Shown here piece after piece: positions 1-5,891 of a stretch of 8,894 nt of DNA. The translations under genes were made by a program, and so were the position numbers. Source of the DNA: Chloroflexota bacterium (GTDB lineage: Bacteria > Chloroflexota > Ktedonobacteria > Ktedonobacterales > Ktedonobacteraceae); NCBI GenBank assembly GCA_005881295.1, contig VBHS01000165.1, forward strand, positions 1 to 8,894, written 5' to 3'. Position 1 is the first letter of the stretch, and every line of letters starts with the position of its first letter. The notes beneath the pieces are model-generated. The model had not been told where the DNA came from. It saw only the letters and a list, made by a program, of their open reading frames with translations, and did not search any database.

Positions 1-964
1 AAATATTTGGATGGCCTGGTACGCTGAGGTCACCGTTCACCCTTGCTCGGCCTGCACGATCTGTCTCAGCGCCAATCCACTTGCCCGCTGGCGATGCCTC
101 AACACCAGCCGTCCAGATGATGTTCCTGGCATCGAGACGCTTTCCTGCGATCACGGCGCCGTTTTCGTTAATCTCTTCAACAGGAGAACTCGTTCTCACC
201 TCGACCCCTAGATGATTGAGTGCGAGCTTGGCTTTTTTCGCCAACTTCTCAGGAAAGGCCGGCAAGATTCTTGGCAGCGCCTCAACGAGGATAATACGAG
301 CCGCTTTTGGATTGATATGGCGAAACTCACCGGCCAGGGATTGGCGAGCCAATTCTGCAATTGCCCCGGCCATTTCAACCCCCGTTGGTCCAGCACCCAC
401 CAATACAAGTGTTAAGAGCGCCTGGCGCTTTTCGGGGTCCGTTTCCAACTCAGCTGCCTCAAATGCCTCCAGCAGCTTGTCTCGAAGAGCGAGCGCTTGC
501 GCGATCGACTTGAGCCCGGAACTGAATCGCCTCCATTCGTTATGACCAAAGTAGCTCTCATGTGCGCCCGTCGCCAGGATCAAGTAGTCATAGGGCACGG
601 ATCGACTGTGCATGAGCACCCGCTGTTCTTGCACATCCACGCCGGTCACTTCGGCCATCAACACTTCCGTGTTCTGTTGTTTCCTGAGCACCTCCCTGAT
701 GGGCACAGTGATGTCGTTTGGGGGTAATACAGTGGTAGCTACCTGGTACAAGAGTGGTTGGAACAGGTGATGATTGGTCCTGTCGATCACCGTCACATGG
801 ACGGGTACATTTCGCAAGGCTCTCGCGGCCTGTAATCCACCAAATCCGGCCCCGACAATCACGACACGGGGCATGACTGCAGGAAGAGTATCATGACCAC
901 GCTCAATATTCATTTGTGTGGTCAGATTGTCACTGGCAGTGTTTGTCTGCGTTACGTCACTCAA
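1..964 (-). CDS. Type II NADH dehydrogenase-like FAD/NAD(P) oxidoreductase (3' end cut by window edge)
   Basis: About 321 codons are present; the C-terminal part lies beyond the left edge. The product resembles type II NADH:quinone oxidoreductases, single-subunit flavoproteins on the inner face of the membrane that pass electrons from NADH to quinone without pumping protons. From the TTG start, residues 34-43 (VVIVGAGFGG) form the FAD-binding Rossmann motif, 65-76 (HHLFQPLLYQVA) is the typical family block after the first sheet, 125-133 (YDYLILATG) is the next conserved strand, and 190-197 (GAGPTGVE) is the NADH-binding motif. The visible end (DLSVPGHPNIF) leads into the usual second FAD contact. 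I chose TTG at 962-964 because AAAGGAGG lies 5 nt before it; the first in-frame ATG (911-913) has no such site and would remove 17 residues. It is the last visible gene of a leftward cluster. Other NAD(P)/FAD-dependent oxidoreductases of this fold are possible, but the HHLFQPLLYQVA block favours NDH-2. Confidence 0.9.
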   Translation of the reverse strand, partial: MSDVTQTNTASDNLTTQMNIERGHDTLPAVMPRVVIVGAGFGGLQAARALRNVPVHVTVIDRTNHHLFQPLLYQVATTVLPPNDITVPIREVLRKQQNTEVLMAEVTGVDVQEQRVLMHSRSVPYDYLILATGAHESYFGHNEWRRFSSGLKSIAQALALRDKLLEAFEAAELETDPEKRQALLTLVLVGAGPTGVEMAGAIAELARQSLAGEFRHINPKAARIILVEALPRILPAFPEKLAKKAKLALNHLGVEVRTSSPVEEINENGAVIAGKRLDARNIIWTAGVEASPAGKWIGAETDRAGRARVNGDLSVPGHPNI

Positions 965-969
965 GTCAG

Positions 970-977
970 CCTCCTTT
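970..977 (-). promoter_or_regulatory. Ribosome binding site that fixes a TTG start
   Basis: On the minus strand this reads AAAGGAGG, a near-perfect Shine-Dalgarno sequence complementary to the CCTCC at the 3' end of the 16S gene in this same window. It sits 5 nt before TTG (962-964), so translation of the NADH dehydrogenase-like gene should begin there and not at the ATG 17 codons further in. Confidence 0.8.
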
Positions 978-1035
978 CGACATTGCCGATGTTGCTTCTG
1001 TTCTAATAAGGATCTGGCTGCAGGTCGCACTGATA

Positions 1036-1314
1036 CTAGTCTTGACTAACTTGCTTGCTCTGTTGAGGGATGTCAGACTGTCCTTGCTGCTGCTGCGATT
1101 GGCCCTGCTGGCCTGGTTTACCCTCTGAGGAGTTGGCTTGCTTCCCTTGTTTCCCAGAGGCTGGTTGATTTTGTTTATTTGCTTCCCGCAGATCCTGCTC
1201 ATATCGTTGCTGCGGATCTGTTTGCTGATCCTGCTGGGAGCCCCGAGACTTTTGGCTATCAGCATGCTGCTGGCCGCCTTGCGAGTTGGAGCTCTTTTGA
1301 TGATCATTACTCAT
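1036..1314 (-). CDS. Small glutamine-rich hydrophilic protein, probably disordered
   Basis: A 92-residue protein I do not recognise. About 28 residues are Gln, and Ser, Gly, Lys, Asn and Asp make up most of the rest. There is no Cys, Trp or Phe and almost no aliphatic residue, so no hydrophobic core, membrane segment or signal peptide can be seen. The composition (Gln runs, SQ and GQ steps) points to an intrinsically disordered, hydrophilin-like protein; a link to drying or osmotic stress is only inference from that. The ATG at 1312-1314 has GAGGAGGA 6 nt upstream, strong evidence that it is translated. It lies between a thiolase and an NADH dehydrogenase-like gene on the same strand, 71 nt before the latter, so the two are probably co-transcribed. 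A non-coding low-complexity stretch is the alternative, but the strong ribosome site argues against it. Confidence 0.7.
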   Translation of the reverse strand: MSNDHQKSSNSQGGQQHADSQKSRGSQQDQQTDPQQRYEQDLREANKQNQPASGKQGKQANSSEGKPGQQGQSQQQQGQSDIPQQSKQVSQD

Positions 1315-1320
1315 GATCTA

Positions 1321-1328
1321 TCCTCCTC
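1321..1328 (-). promoter_or_regulatory. Strong ribosome binding site of the Gln-rich gene
   Basis: The minus strand reads GAGGAGGA, 6 nt before the ATG at 1312-1314. This site is the main reason to believe that the low-complexity ORF is a real gene. Confidence 0.7.
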
Positions 1329-1344
1329 ATGAAATGTGTATGTC

Positions 1345-1381
1345 CCACCCACTTCTCGTCAGGTTGATGAGTAGTGGGTGG
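1345..1381 (-). terminator. Long hairpin after the thiolase gene (possible attenuating terminator)
   Basis: CCACCCACT (1345-1353) pairs with AGTGGGTGG (1373-1381), nine perfect pairs. After a one-base mismatch, inner arms (1355-1361 and 1365-1371) pair around a 3-nt loop, with one C-A mismatch in the minus-strand RNA. It begins 13 nt past the thiolase stop codon and ends about 16 nt before the ribosome site of the next gene. No run of U follows on the minus strand, so it may be a weak terminator, an mRNA-stabilising 3' end or a processing site. Confidence 0.4.
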
Positions 1382-1394
1382 CCATACCAGACAC

Positions 1395-2705
1395 CTAGTC
1401 GCAGTTCTGGAAAATTGCCGCGATGCCCTGACCACCACCGATACACATGGTAACGAGCGCCCAATTGCCCTGATTGCGCTTGAGCCAATACAACGCCTTG
1501 ACAGTCAGTATGGCACCAGTTGCGCCAATAGGATGACCCAGGGCAATCGCCCCGCCATCCGGATTCACACGCTCTGGATCCAGTTCTGCCTCGCGCATGA
1601 CCGGTAGGGCCTGTGCTGCAAAGGCTTCATTCAACTCGATCACATCCAGGTCTTTGGGACTCATGCGCATGGCGGTCAGCACACTGCGAATAGCATAGAT
1701 GGGTGCTACGCCCATGATCTCCGGTTCAATGCCCGCTACGGCCACCGCCGCCAGACGCATGAGAGGACGCCGTCCCTCGGCACGAGCCTGCTCCTCGGTC
1801 ATCAACACGACGGCTGCTGCCGCATCATTGATGCCTGACGAATTGCCTGCCGTGACAGTGGGCAGCGGACGCATGCCTTCCACTAAGGACTCTGGAGAAT
1901 TGACGTTGCGGGGATTAGCGGGATTGGCACCCGCTCCCTGGCGGAAAACCGGTGGCAGGGACGCCAGTTTCTCAAGCGTGGTCTCGCGCGGATGCTCGTC
2001 GGCCTTGAACTCAACCTCGCGTTTGCCTTCACGTACGGTCACAGGCACAATCTGCTCCTCGAAGTAGCCCGAGCGAATGGCGGCGATGGCCCGTTGCTGG
2101 CTGGTAAGGGCAAAGCGGTCCTGATCCTCGCGCGAGACGTTGTAGCGGCCAGCCACCCGTTCAGCGGTCTCACCCATTGGGTAGCGACCAAAGGGATCGG
2201 TCACCAATGTGAGCGTGCCATCCAGGACGGTGCGATTACCTAGCTTCAGGCCATCGAGGCGGGCCCCATAGTCCAGGAAGGGCTGCATCGTCATATTCTC
2301 ATCGCCGCCCGCCACCACCACACGCGCCGCACCACTCAGGATTTCCAGCGCACCTGTCCAAATCGCTTGCATCCCACTGCCGCATAGTCTGTTGACATTC
2401 ATCGCCGTACTGAAAACAGGTAGCCCTGCCACCAGGGCACAGCGGCGGGCATTATAGGCGTCATAGCCTACTTCGCCCACCTGGCCCATGACGACCTCAT
2501 CCACCATATCTGGGGTCACCCCTGCACGCTCCATAGCTCCACGAATAGCGGCAGCACCGAGTTCATGGGCAGGAGTATTCTTGAATGCGCCCCCATACTT
2601 ACCAATAGCTGTGCGGGCTGCACCAACAATTACAATCGTTTGAGACGGATCATTCAGATTAGCACGCCATGCTGGTCGATCGCGTCGTGTTGTGTCATTT
2701 GCCAT
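1395..2705 (-). CDS. Thiolase family protein (acetyl-CoA C-acetyltransferase)
   Basis: Thiolases join two acyl-CoA units, or cleave 3-ketoacyl-CoA, in the cytoplasm; the biosynthetic type makes acetoacetyl-CoA from two acetyl-CoA. With the ATG at 2705 the protein has 436 residues. The nucleophilic cysteine is Cys108 in NRLCGSGMQA. The NEAFAAQ block begins near residue 359, His391 lies in GGAIALGHPIGATGA, and the second catalytic cysteine is Cys421 in CIGGGQG, so the active-site set is complete. The family is usually about 390-400 residues. The surplus comes from about 22 N-terminal residues before TIVIVGAARTAIG and from about 24 extra residues (roughly 257-281) between PPVFR and TVTAGNSSGIND. 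An ATG at 2723 would add six residues; I prefer 2705 because GTGAG lies 7 nt before it. Substrate chain length cannot be told from sequence, and no other beta-oxidation gene is visible. Confidence 0.93.
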   Translation of the reverse strand: MANDTTRRDRPAWRANLNDPSQTIVIVGAARTAIGKYGGAFKNTPAHELGAAAIRGAMERAGVTPDMVDEVVMGQVGEVGYDAYNARRCALVAGLPVFSTAMNVNRLCGSGMQAIWTGALEILSGAARVVVAGGDENMTMQPFLDYGARLDGLKLGNRTVLDGTLTLVTDPFGRYPMGETAERVAGRYNVSREDQDRFALTSQQRAIAAIRSGYFEEQIVPVTVREGKREVEFKADEHPRETTLEKLASLPPVFRQGAGANPANPRNVNSPESLVEGMRPLPTVTAGNSSGINDAAAAVVLMTEEQARAEGRRPLMRLAAVAVAGIEPEIMGVAPIYAIRSVLTAMRMSPKDLDVIELNEAFAAQALPVMREAELDPERVNPDGGAIALGHPIGATGAILTVKALYWLKRNQGNWALVTMCIGGGQGIAAIFQNCD

Positions 2706-2960
2706 ATTACATCTCACTTTCATCGTAGTTTCGCAATAGTAAAGAACGATCTAAACAAGATATGAGAGTTGCGCTCGCCATTGGCCGACCGAGCAAGAGG
2801 TCCTTCTAAAAGACTTTACTATTTACACTGACGGTGGTGGTGGAGGCAGCATTATCTAACCCCTCTATCAAGATACGTATGAAACTGGAACTCGTATACT
2901 GCGCAATGGCAAGTTCCTGTGCATATCTCTCCACGATCTTTTTACCTATATGTGTCTCTT

Positions 2961-2991
2961 TGGAAAAAGTATACAAATGACTGGAAAAAGT
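2961..2991. repeat. Pair of 10-bp direct repeats, 21 bp apart
   Basis: TGGAAAAAGT occurs at 2961-2970 and again at 2982-2991. The start-to-start distance of 21 bp is two helical turns, the arrangement of a dimeric regulator site. Related words occur nearby: TGGAAAAATT at 3109-3118 and the inverted form AACTTTTCC near 3072-3080. It could be chance in AT-rich DNA. Confidence 0.3.
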
Positions 2992-3041
2992 CGAATCCGA
3001 CATCCCTGGTGAGAAGGGTCTGAGGAGACACAGGAGGCCGT

Positions 3042-3056
3042 CGAAATTTTATTTCG
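3042..3056. promoter_or_regulatory. 15-bp palindrome upstream of the sigma factor gene
   Basis: CGAAAT (3042-3047), TTT, ATTTCG (3051-3056): perfect 6-bp arms around 3 bases. It lies about 225 nt before the sigma factor start. An operator role is possible but unsupported by any known motif. Confidence 0.25.
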
Positions 3057-3280
3057 TGAGCATTGGTGCGAAACTTTTCCTTCCACAAAAACGTGCCACT
3101 TCAAGTATTGGAAAAATTCCACAAGTAGGAGACTCTGTTTCGATAGTGAGCACTGAAAGATCGTGGATGCAGCGGACTGCTCAGCTCCCATCGGAATGCG
3201 CGAGGGACAAGAGCAATGCATACAGGACATAAATCATATGTTTACAGGAAGCTTACTCACTAGACTTGGAGCGAGATGGT

Positions 3281-3910
3281 ATGCAGACCCAGCAGGCCAG
3301 AAGTGTAGAGTATACAGAATTTTCAGATGGAGTCCTGGTAAAACAAGCATTGATTGGTCACCAGGAAGCATTTGAAACGCTGGTTCATCGCTATAGCACT
3401 TCCCTCTTTAACTTTATTTATCATTTCCTGGGTGATTATGACCATGCGTGTGATATTCTCCAGCAGGTATTTCTTCAACTCTTTCTTTCGCTGTCCATCA
3501 TCCAAACTGACGAACCGATCAAGCCCTGGCTTTTCCAGGTAGCACGCAACCGCTGTTTGGATGTCATTCGTCAACAGAATCGAAGGCCTACCCTTCACTT
3601 TTCTCAAATTGAGTCAATTTCGGATGAAGGTGAACTTCCAGTATTGATGGATATACCTGATAACAATCCTTTGCCAGAAGACATAGCGGAACATCACGAC
3701 ATCCAAAAGCAGCTCTGGCAAGCTATTCAAGCACTCCCGCCCAAATTTCGTGCCGTCGTTACTCTCCGCTATGCTGGACAGATGCGTTTCTCTGAGATTG
3801 CTAGCGTACTGGATATGCCAGCGGCAACTGCTAAAACCTATTTCCAGCGGGCTAAGCCATTACTTCGTACAGCATTATATGAAACTGCCCGTTCATCCAT
3901 GCACTATTGA
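3281..3910 (+). CDS. ECF-type RNA polymerase sigma factor
   Basis: A 209-residue two-domain sigma-70 family protein of ECF (group 4) size, which directs RNA polymerase to specific promoters. Residues 17-100 are region 2, ending in the typical PWLFQVARNRCLDVIRQQ, which melts and reads the -10 element. A linker of about 45 acidic residues follows (roughly 101-145). Residues 150-195 are region 4 (LPPKFRAVVTLRYAGQ, then FSEIASVLDMPAATAKTYFQRAK), the helix-turn-helix that reads the -35 element. The ATG at 3281 has GGAG nine bases upstream; an in-frame TTG at 3266 would add five residues but has no close ribosome site. No anti-sigma gene follows: the next gene is an Xre regulator remnant 153 nt downstream. 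Its target promoters are unknown, although ECF-like promoters occur before the rRNA operon in this window. I cannot assign an ECF subgroup. Confidence 0.93.
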   Translation: MQTQQARSVEYTEFSDGVLVKQALIGHQEAFETLVHRYSTSLFNFIYHFLGDYDHACDILQQVFLQLFLSLSIIQTDEPIKPWLFQVARNRCLDVIRQQNRRPTLHFSQIESISDEGELPVLMDIPDNNPLPEDIAEHHDIQKQLWQAIQALPPKFRAVVTLRYAGQMRFSEIASVLDMPAATAKTYFQRAKPLLRTALYETARSSMHY

Positions 3911-3968
3911 TGGGGGATGATCACGCTTTCACCCTCTCTACCTTGATCTTGATGCAACTTAATAAAAG

Positions 3969-3981
3969 CGGTAAATTACCG
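3969..3981. promoter_or_regulatory. 13-bp palindrome before the Xre regulator gene
   Basis: CGGTAA (3969-3974), A, TTACCG (3976-3981). The perfect 6-bp arms lie 83 nt before the start of a helix-turn-helix gene, where an autoregulatory operator would be expected. No promoter boxes were found around it, so the role is a guess. Confidence 0.3.
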
Positions 3982-4063
3982 GATGTGCGTTAGCCTCAAC
4001 CAAAAGGAAGAACAAGTTGAGAGGGAGAAGCATTGACAAACTTATTTGCGAAGGATGGGTTCA

Positions 4064-4321
4064 ATGCCAAATAATGGAAGAGCAGAGCCGATCGGAGAGC
4101 TCATCCGGCAACTCCGCCGCCGGCGAAACATCACACAAACGGAGCTAGGCGCGCCGCGCTACTCGAAATCCTATGTCAGTGCGGTCGAAAAGAATACCAT
4201 TCGACCCGTGCGGATTACTCGTTTATTCGAGCTATGGAAGCGCTTCCGCCCCTTGCTCCAGAGCTTATTGCTGCCCTTCCACCATCCGAACAAGCCAACT
4301 ACTTCTTTCTTGAGGGAATGA
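4064..4321 (+). CDS. Xre-family helix-turn-helix N-terminal fragment
   Basis: An 85-residue ORF whose first ~48 residues are an Xre/Cro-type DNA-binding domain: IGELIRQLRRRRNITQTELG supplies the first helices, and SKSYVSAVEKNTIRP is the recognition helix and the turn after it. The domain is cut short: the last helices normally following KNTIRP are poorly matched, and from about residue 57 the frame is a shadow of the gene that continues in another frame (4234-5643). The start is the ATG at 4064, with AAGGA 8 nt upstream; TTG at 4046 and ATG at 4055 are in frame but worse placed. In relatives I know of, such a domain is followed in one polypeptide by a linker and a TPR region, so this is most likely the 5' piece of a broken gene. 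If translated alone, it could still be a small DNA-binding protein. Confidence 0.65.
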   Translation: MPNNGRAEPIGELIRQLRRRRNITQTELGAPRYSKSYVSAVEKNTIRPVRITRLFELWKRFRPLLQSLLLPFHHPNKPTTSFLRE

Positions 4322-5643
4322 TGGCCCATATGAGACAGGAGCACGAGGCCGCTTTGCATGCCCTTGAACGTGCTCTGCCCCTTGCATCAGCACAACTACA
4401 ACCAGCTGTGCTCGACGCGCTAGGACAACACTATTACCTGACGCGGTCCTATGCAACTGCTCTGCACTACCATCACCGGGCATTCGTCTTGCTGCAGCAT
4501 GCCGCCCTCAGGGAGTCGGAGCACGCGCTGCTCTTTCCTGTGACACTACACTGTGGCGAGGACTACCGTGCCCTGGGTGCCTACATGCAGGCCTGTGACA
4601 TGTATGAGCGGGCGTTGCCCCACCTGCATGCCGAGCATGAGATGAAGAGCGCTGCTCTCCTGTATCTAGGTTTGGGCTACTGCAACTATGCGCTCTCCTA
4701 TCAGGCGGCACAGGCGCTAAATGCTGGAGAGGATGTGAAGCTAGAAGAGATGGAGCGTGGGTTCCAACGAGCGATAGGGTTCGTCGTACAGAGCAGGGAG
4801 ATCTGCCAGCTCAGCAGCGACCTCCCAGGAGAGGTGGCGGCCTGCCTACTTCTGGTTGTAGTCGAGCTTGACTTCATTACCAGGCGCAGGCAGCTGGTCA
4901 GCGCTCCTGGAGCGGAGTTCCTTACCTCTTGCTTCTCCCTCCTTGACGACGTGGAAGAGCAATGTCGCCAGGTCCTCGTGTCCTGCCAGGACATGCTCAA
5001 GCAAGGAAACACTTCAACTGCTCCCCACGGGGAAACCACTTATGTCGCCCTTGCCTATCTCGTACGGACCTTCATTCAGCGTGCGGCTCTAACACGATTG
5101 AGTGGACACGAAGACTTAGCCCGGCGGGAACGGGCGCTTGCCACACATCTTTACCAGCACGCCCTGGATGCATTAGGAGAACCCGATTTTCCCATGGCTC
5201 TTTTGCAAGCGGTCCTGTCCTTGCAGGCAGAGCGTTCAATAGATGGTTCACCAACGCTGCTGTGCCTGCCCGATTTTAACGAGGAGGCTCCTCCTTTCCA
5301 GTGTGGCCTGTCTGGCCAGGTTGAAGTCTACTACGCCGCCGCAGAGGTGGCCGAGGAGCTTAATCGTACTGCAACCTCGTCTGAAGACGCGCACAGCTGC
5401 TATACATGTGCCGAGCGCTGTTTTCACGTAGCGCTGAGGCTCGCGAATGCTATTGTGTCGTCCCAGGAAAGGGAACCAGGGTATCTGGTGCGCTGTTACC
5501 AACGCTATGCTTGCATTTTGGAGGAACGCTCCATTGCGGCTCCTGAGTTGTGGGAGGAAACGAGCAGAACACTGATGGGTCTGCTCAAAAACGGACTTCC
5601 CCAGGTCCAAAACGCCATCATATCGGCTCAAATCCCTTTGTGA
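4234..5643 (+). CDS. TPR-like repeat protein, C-terminal part of a split Xre regulator
   Basis: A 469-residue, helix-rich soluble protein with no signal peptide or membrane segment. Residues about 21-50 (ANYFFLEGMMAHMRQEHEAA onward) and 58-87 look like tetratricopeptide repeats. Further TPR-like pairs follow near 102-131 (YRALGAYMQACDMYERAL) and 138-156 (LYLGLGYCNYAL), then more diverged helices up to CYQRYACILEERS near residue 427-439. TPR arrays bind proteins or peptides, and in Xre-TPR regulators they act as the sensor half. The ATG at 4234 is the first start codon in this frame, which is open from 4075, and it has no clear ribosome site. It overlaps the Xre ORF by 88 nt in the -1 frame. 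PPLAPELIAALPP at the start reads like mid-protein sequence in the family, so the original gene probably lost its linker with a frameshift. The ligand and target genes are unknown. Confidence 0.7.
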   Translation: MEALPPLAPELIAALPPSEQANYFFLEGMMAHMRQEHEAALHALERALPLASAQLQPAVLDALGQHYYLTRSYATALHYHHRAFVLLQHAALRESEHALLFPVTLHCGEDYRALGAYMQACDMYERALPHLHAEHEMKSAALLYLGLGYCNYALSYQAAQALNAGEDVKLEEMERGFQRAIGFVVQSREICQLSSDLPGEVAACLLLVVVELDFITRRRQLVSAPGAEFLTSCFSLLDDVEEQCRQVLVSCQDMLKQGNTSTAPHGETTYVALAYLVRTFIQRAALTRLSGHEDLARRERALATHLYQHALDALGEPDFPMALLQAVLSLQAERSIDGSPTLLCLPDFNEEAPPFQCGLSGQVEVYYAAAEVAEELNRTATSSEDAHSCYTCAERCFHVALRLANAIVSSQEREPGYLVRCYQRYACILEERSIAAPELWEETSRTLMGLLKNGLPQVQNAIISAQIPL

Positions 5644-5700
5644 CAGGGGCTTTCGGGCAGGGTAATGGGTAAAGCAGCTTCTGCTGTGAGAACGATGGCT

Positions 5701-5727
5701 GGGAATAAAGTCAAGATGTCCAGCGTT
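5701..5727 (+). promoter_or_regulatory. ECF-like rRNA promoter, copy 1
   Basis: GGGAAT (5701-5706), 18 nt, GTT (5725-5727), followed by ATCATA. The layout equals the GGGAAT-N18-GTT pattern known for SigR/SigH-type ECF sigma factors of actinobacteria. Use by such a factor here is inference. It is the most diverged copy of three, differing at AAAT in place of TATC after the GTTATCATA block. Confidence 0.5.
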
Positions 5728-5775
5728 ATCATAAATGTGAAACTTGGAAATCTCTTACTATGAGATTGACAGCGT

Positions 5776-5802
5776 GGGAATAAACTTATAGCGTCTCGCG
5801 TT
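5776..5802 (+). promoter_or_regulatory. ECF-like rRNA promoter, copy 2
   Basis: GGGAAT (5776-5781), exactly 18 nt, GTT (5800-5802). The overlapping word TATCAT (5802-5807) could instead serve as a sigma-70 -10 box, but no TTGACA lies 16-18 nt before it. A TTGACA at 5766-5771 with TATAGC 15 nt further on (5787-5792) is a weaker alternative seen only in this copy. Confidence 0.55.
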
Positions 5803-5848
5803 ATCATATCTGGAATTTGAAAATTTCTTCGTATGAGGGTGATAACCT

Positions 5849-5875
5849 GGGAATAAACCCAATACGTCCCGCGTT
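5849..5875 (+). promoter_or_regulatory. ECF-like rRNA promoter, copy 3 (nearest the 16S gene)
   Basis: GGGAAT (5849-5854), exactly 18 nt, GTT (5873-5875). If used, transcription would begin near 5883-5886 and give a leader of about 260 nt before the mature 16S. The spacer differs from copy 2 at several bases while both end boxes are unchanged, which fits selection on the boxes. Confidence 0.55.
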
Positions 5876-5891
5876 ATCATATCTGGAACTC

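Larger units (their letters stand above)
2706..3280. other. Divergent intergenic region between the thiolase and sigma factor genes
   Basis: About 575 nt, more AT-rich than the thiolase gene, with no ORF I can support. It should hold the promoters of both flanking genes, but I found no convincing -35/-10 pair for either. It carries a 5-bp inverted repeat (GCTCG 2773-2777 with CGAGC 2790-2794), a 10-bp direct repeat (2961 and 2982), and palindromes at 3042-3056 and 3110-3120. A 65-codon minus-strand ORF (3003-2806) has no ribosome site at a usable distance and is left unannotated. Confidence 0.5.
5673..5891 (+). repeat. Three tandem ~74-bp repeats upstream of the rRNA operon
   Basis: Three diverged copies follow each other, with their GGGAAT blocks at 5701, 5776 and 5849 (periods 75 and 73 bp). 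Shared landmarks in order are CTT near the unit start, a TATGAG or TGTGAG word, GGGAATAAA, GTC, and GCGTTATCATA. Copies 2 and 3 also share TATCTGGAA. Between the landmarks the bases differ, so the copies are old or only these blocks are constrained. They lie between the TPR gene and the 16S leader, where rRNA promoters are expected. Confidence 0.8.

Noticed and set aside
1699..2243. Plus-strand ORFs of 122 and 83 codons opposite the thiolase
   Set aside because: They are shadows of a gene whose minus-strand product has the complete thiolase active site.
2806..3003. 65-codon minus-strand ORF in the thiolase-sigma gap
   Set aside because: The only AGGG before its ATG touches the start codon, no family is recognisable, and it overlaps the repeat cluster. 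It has no Cys, so a lanthipeptide precursor is not supported either.
3056..3232. GTG-started 58-codon plus-strand ORF with AGGAGG upstream (3032-3037)
   Set aside because: The AGGAGG is 18 nt from the GTG, too far to act as its ribosome site, and the protein shows no recognisable feature.
2946..3375. Other small ORFs before and over the sigma factor start (2946-3230 minus, 3163-3375 plus)
   Set aside because: Composition is random, they overlap each other or the sigma gene, and no ribosome sites were found.
4033..4076. TTGACA at 4033 and ATAATG at 4071 as a promoter for the Xre gene
   Set aside because: The spacing is about 32 nt and the second box lies inside the coding region.
5673..5891. 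CRISPR array
   Set aside because: Only three diverged units with ~74-bp periods and promoter-like conserved blocks; there are no identical short repeats with unique spacers and no cas genes.
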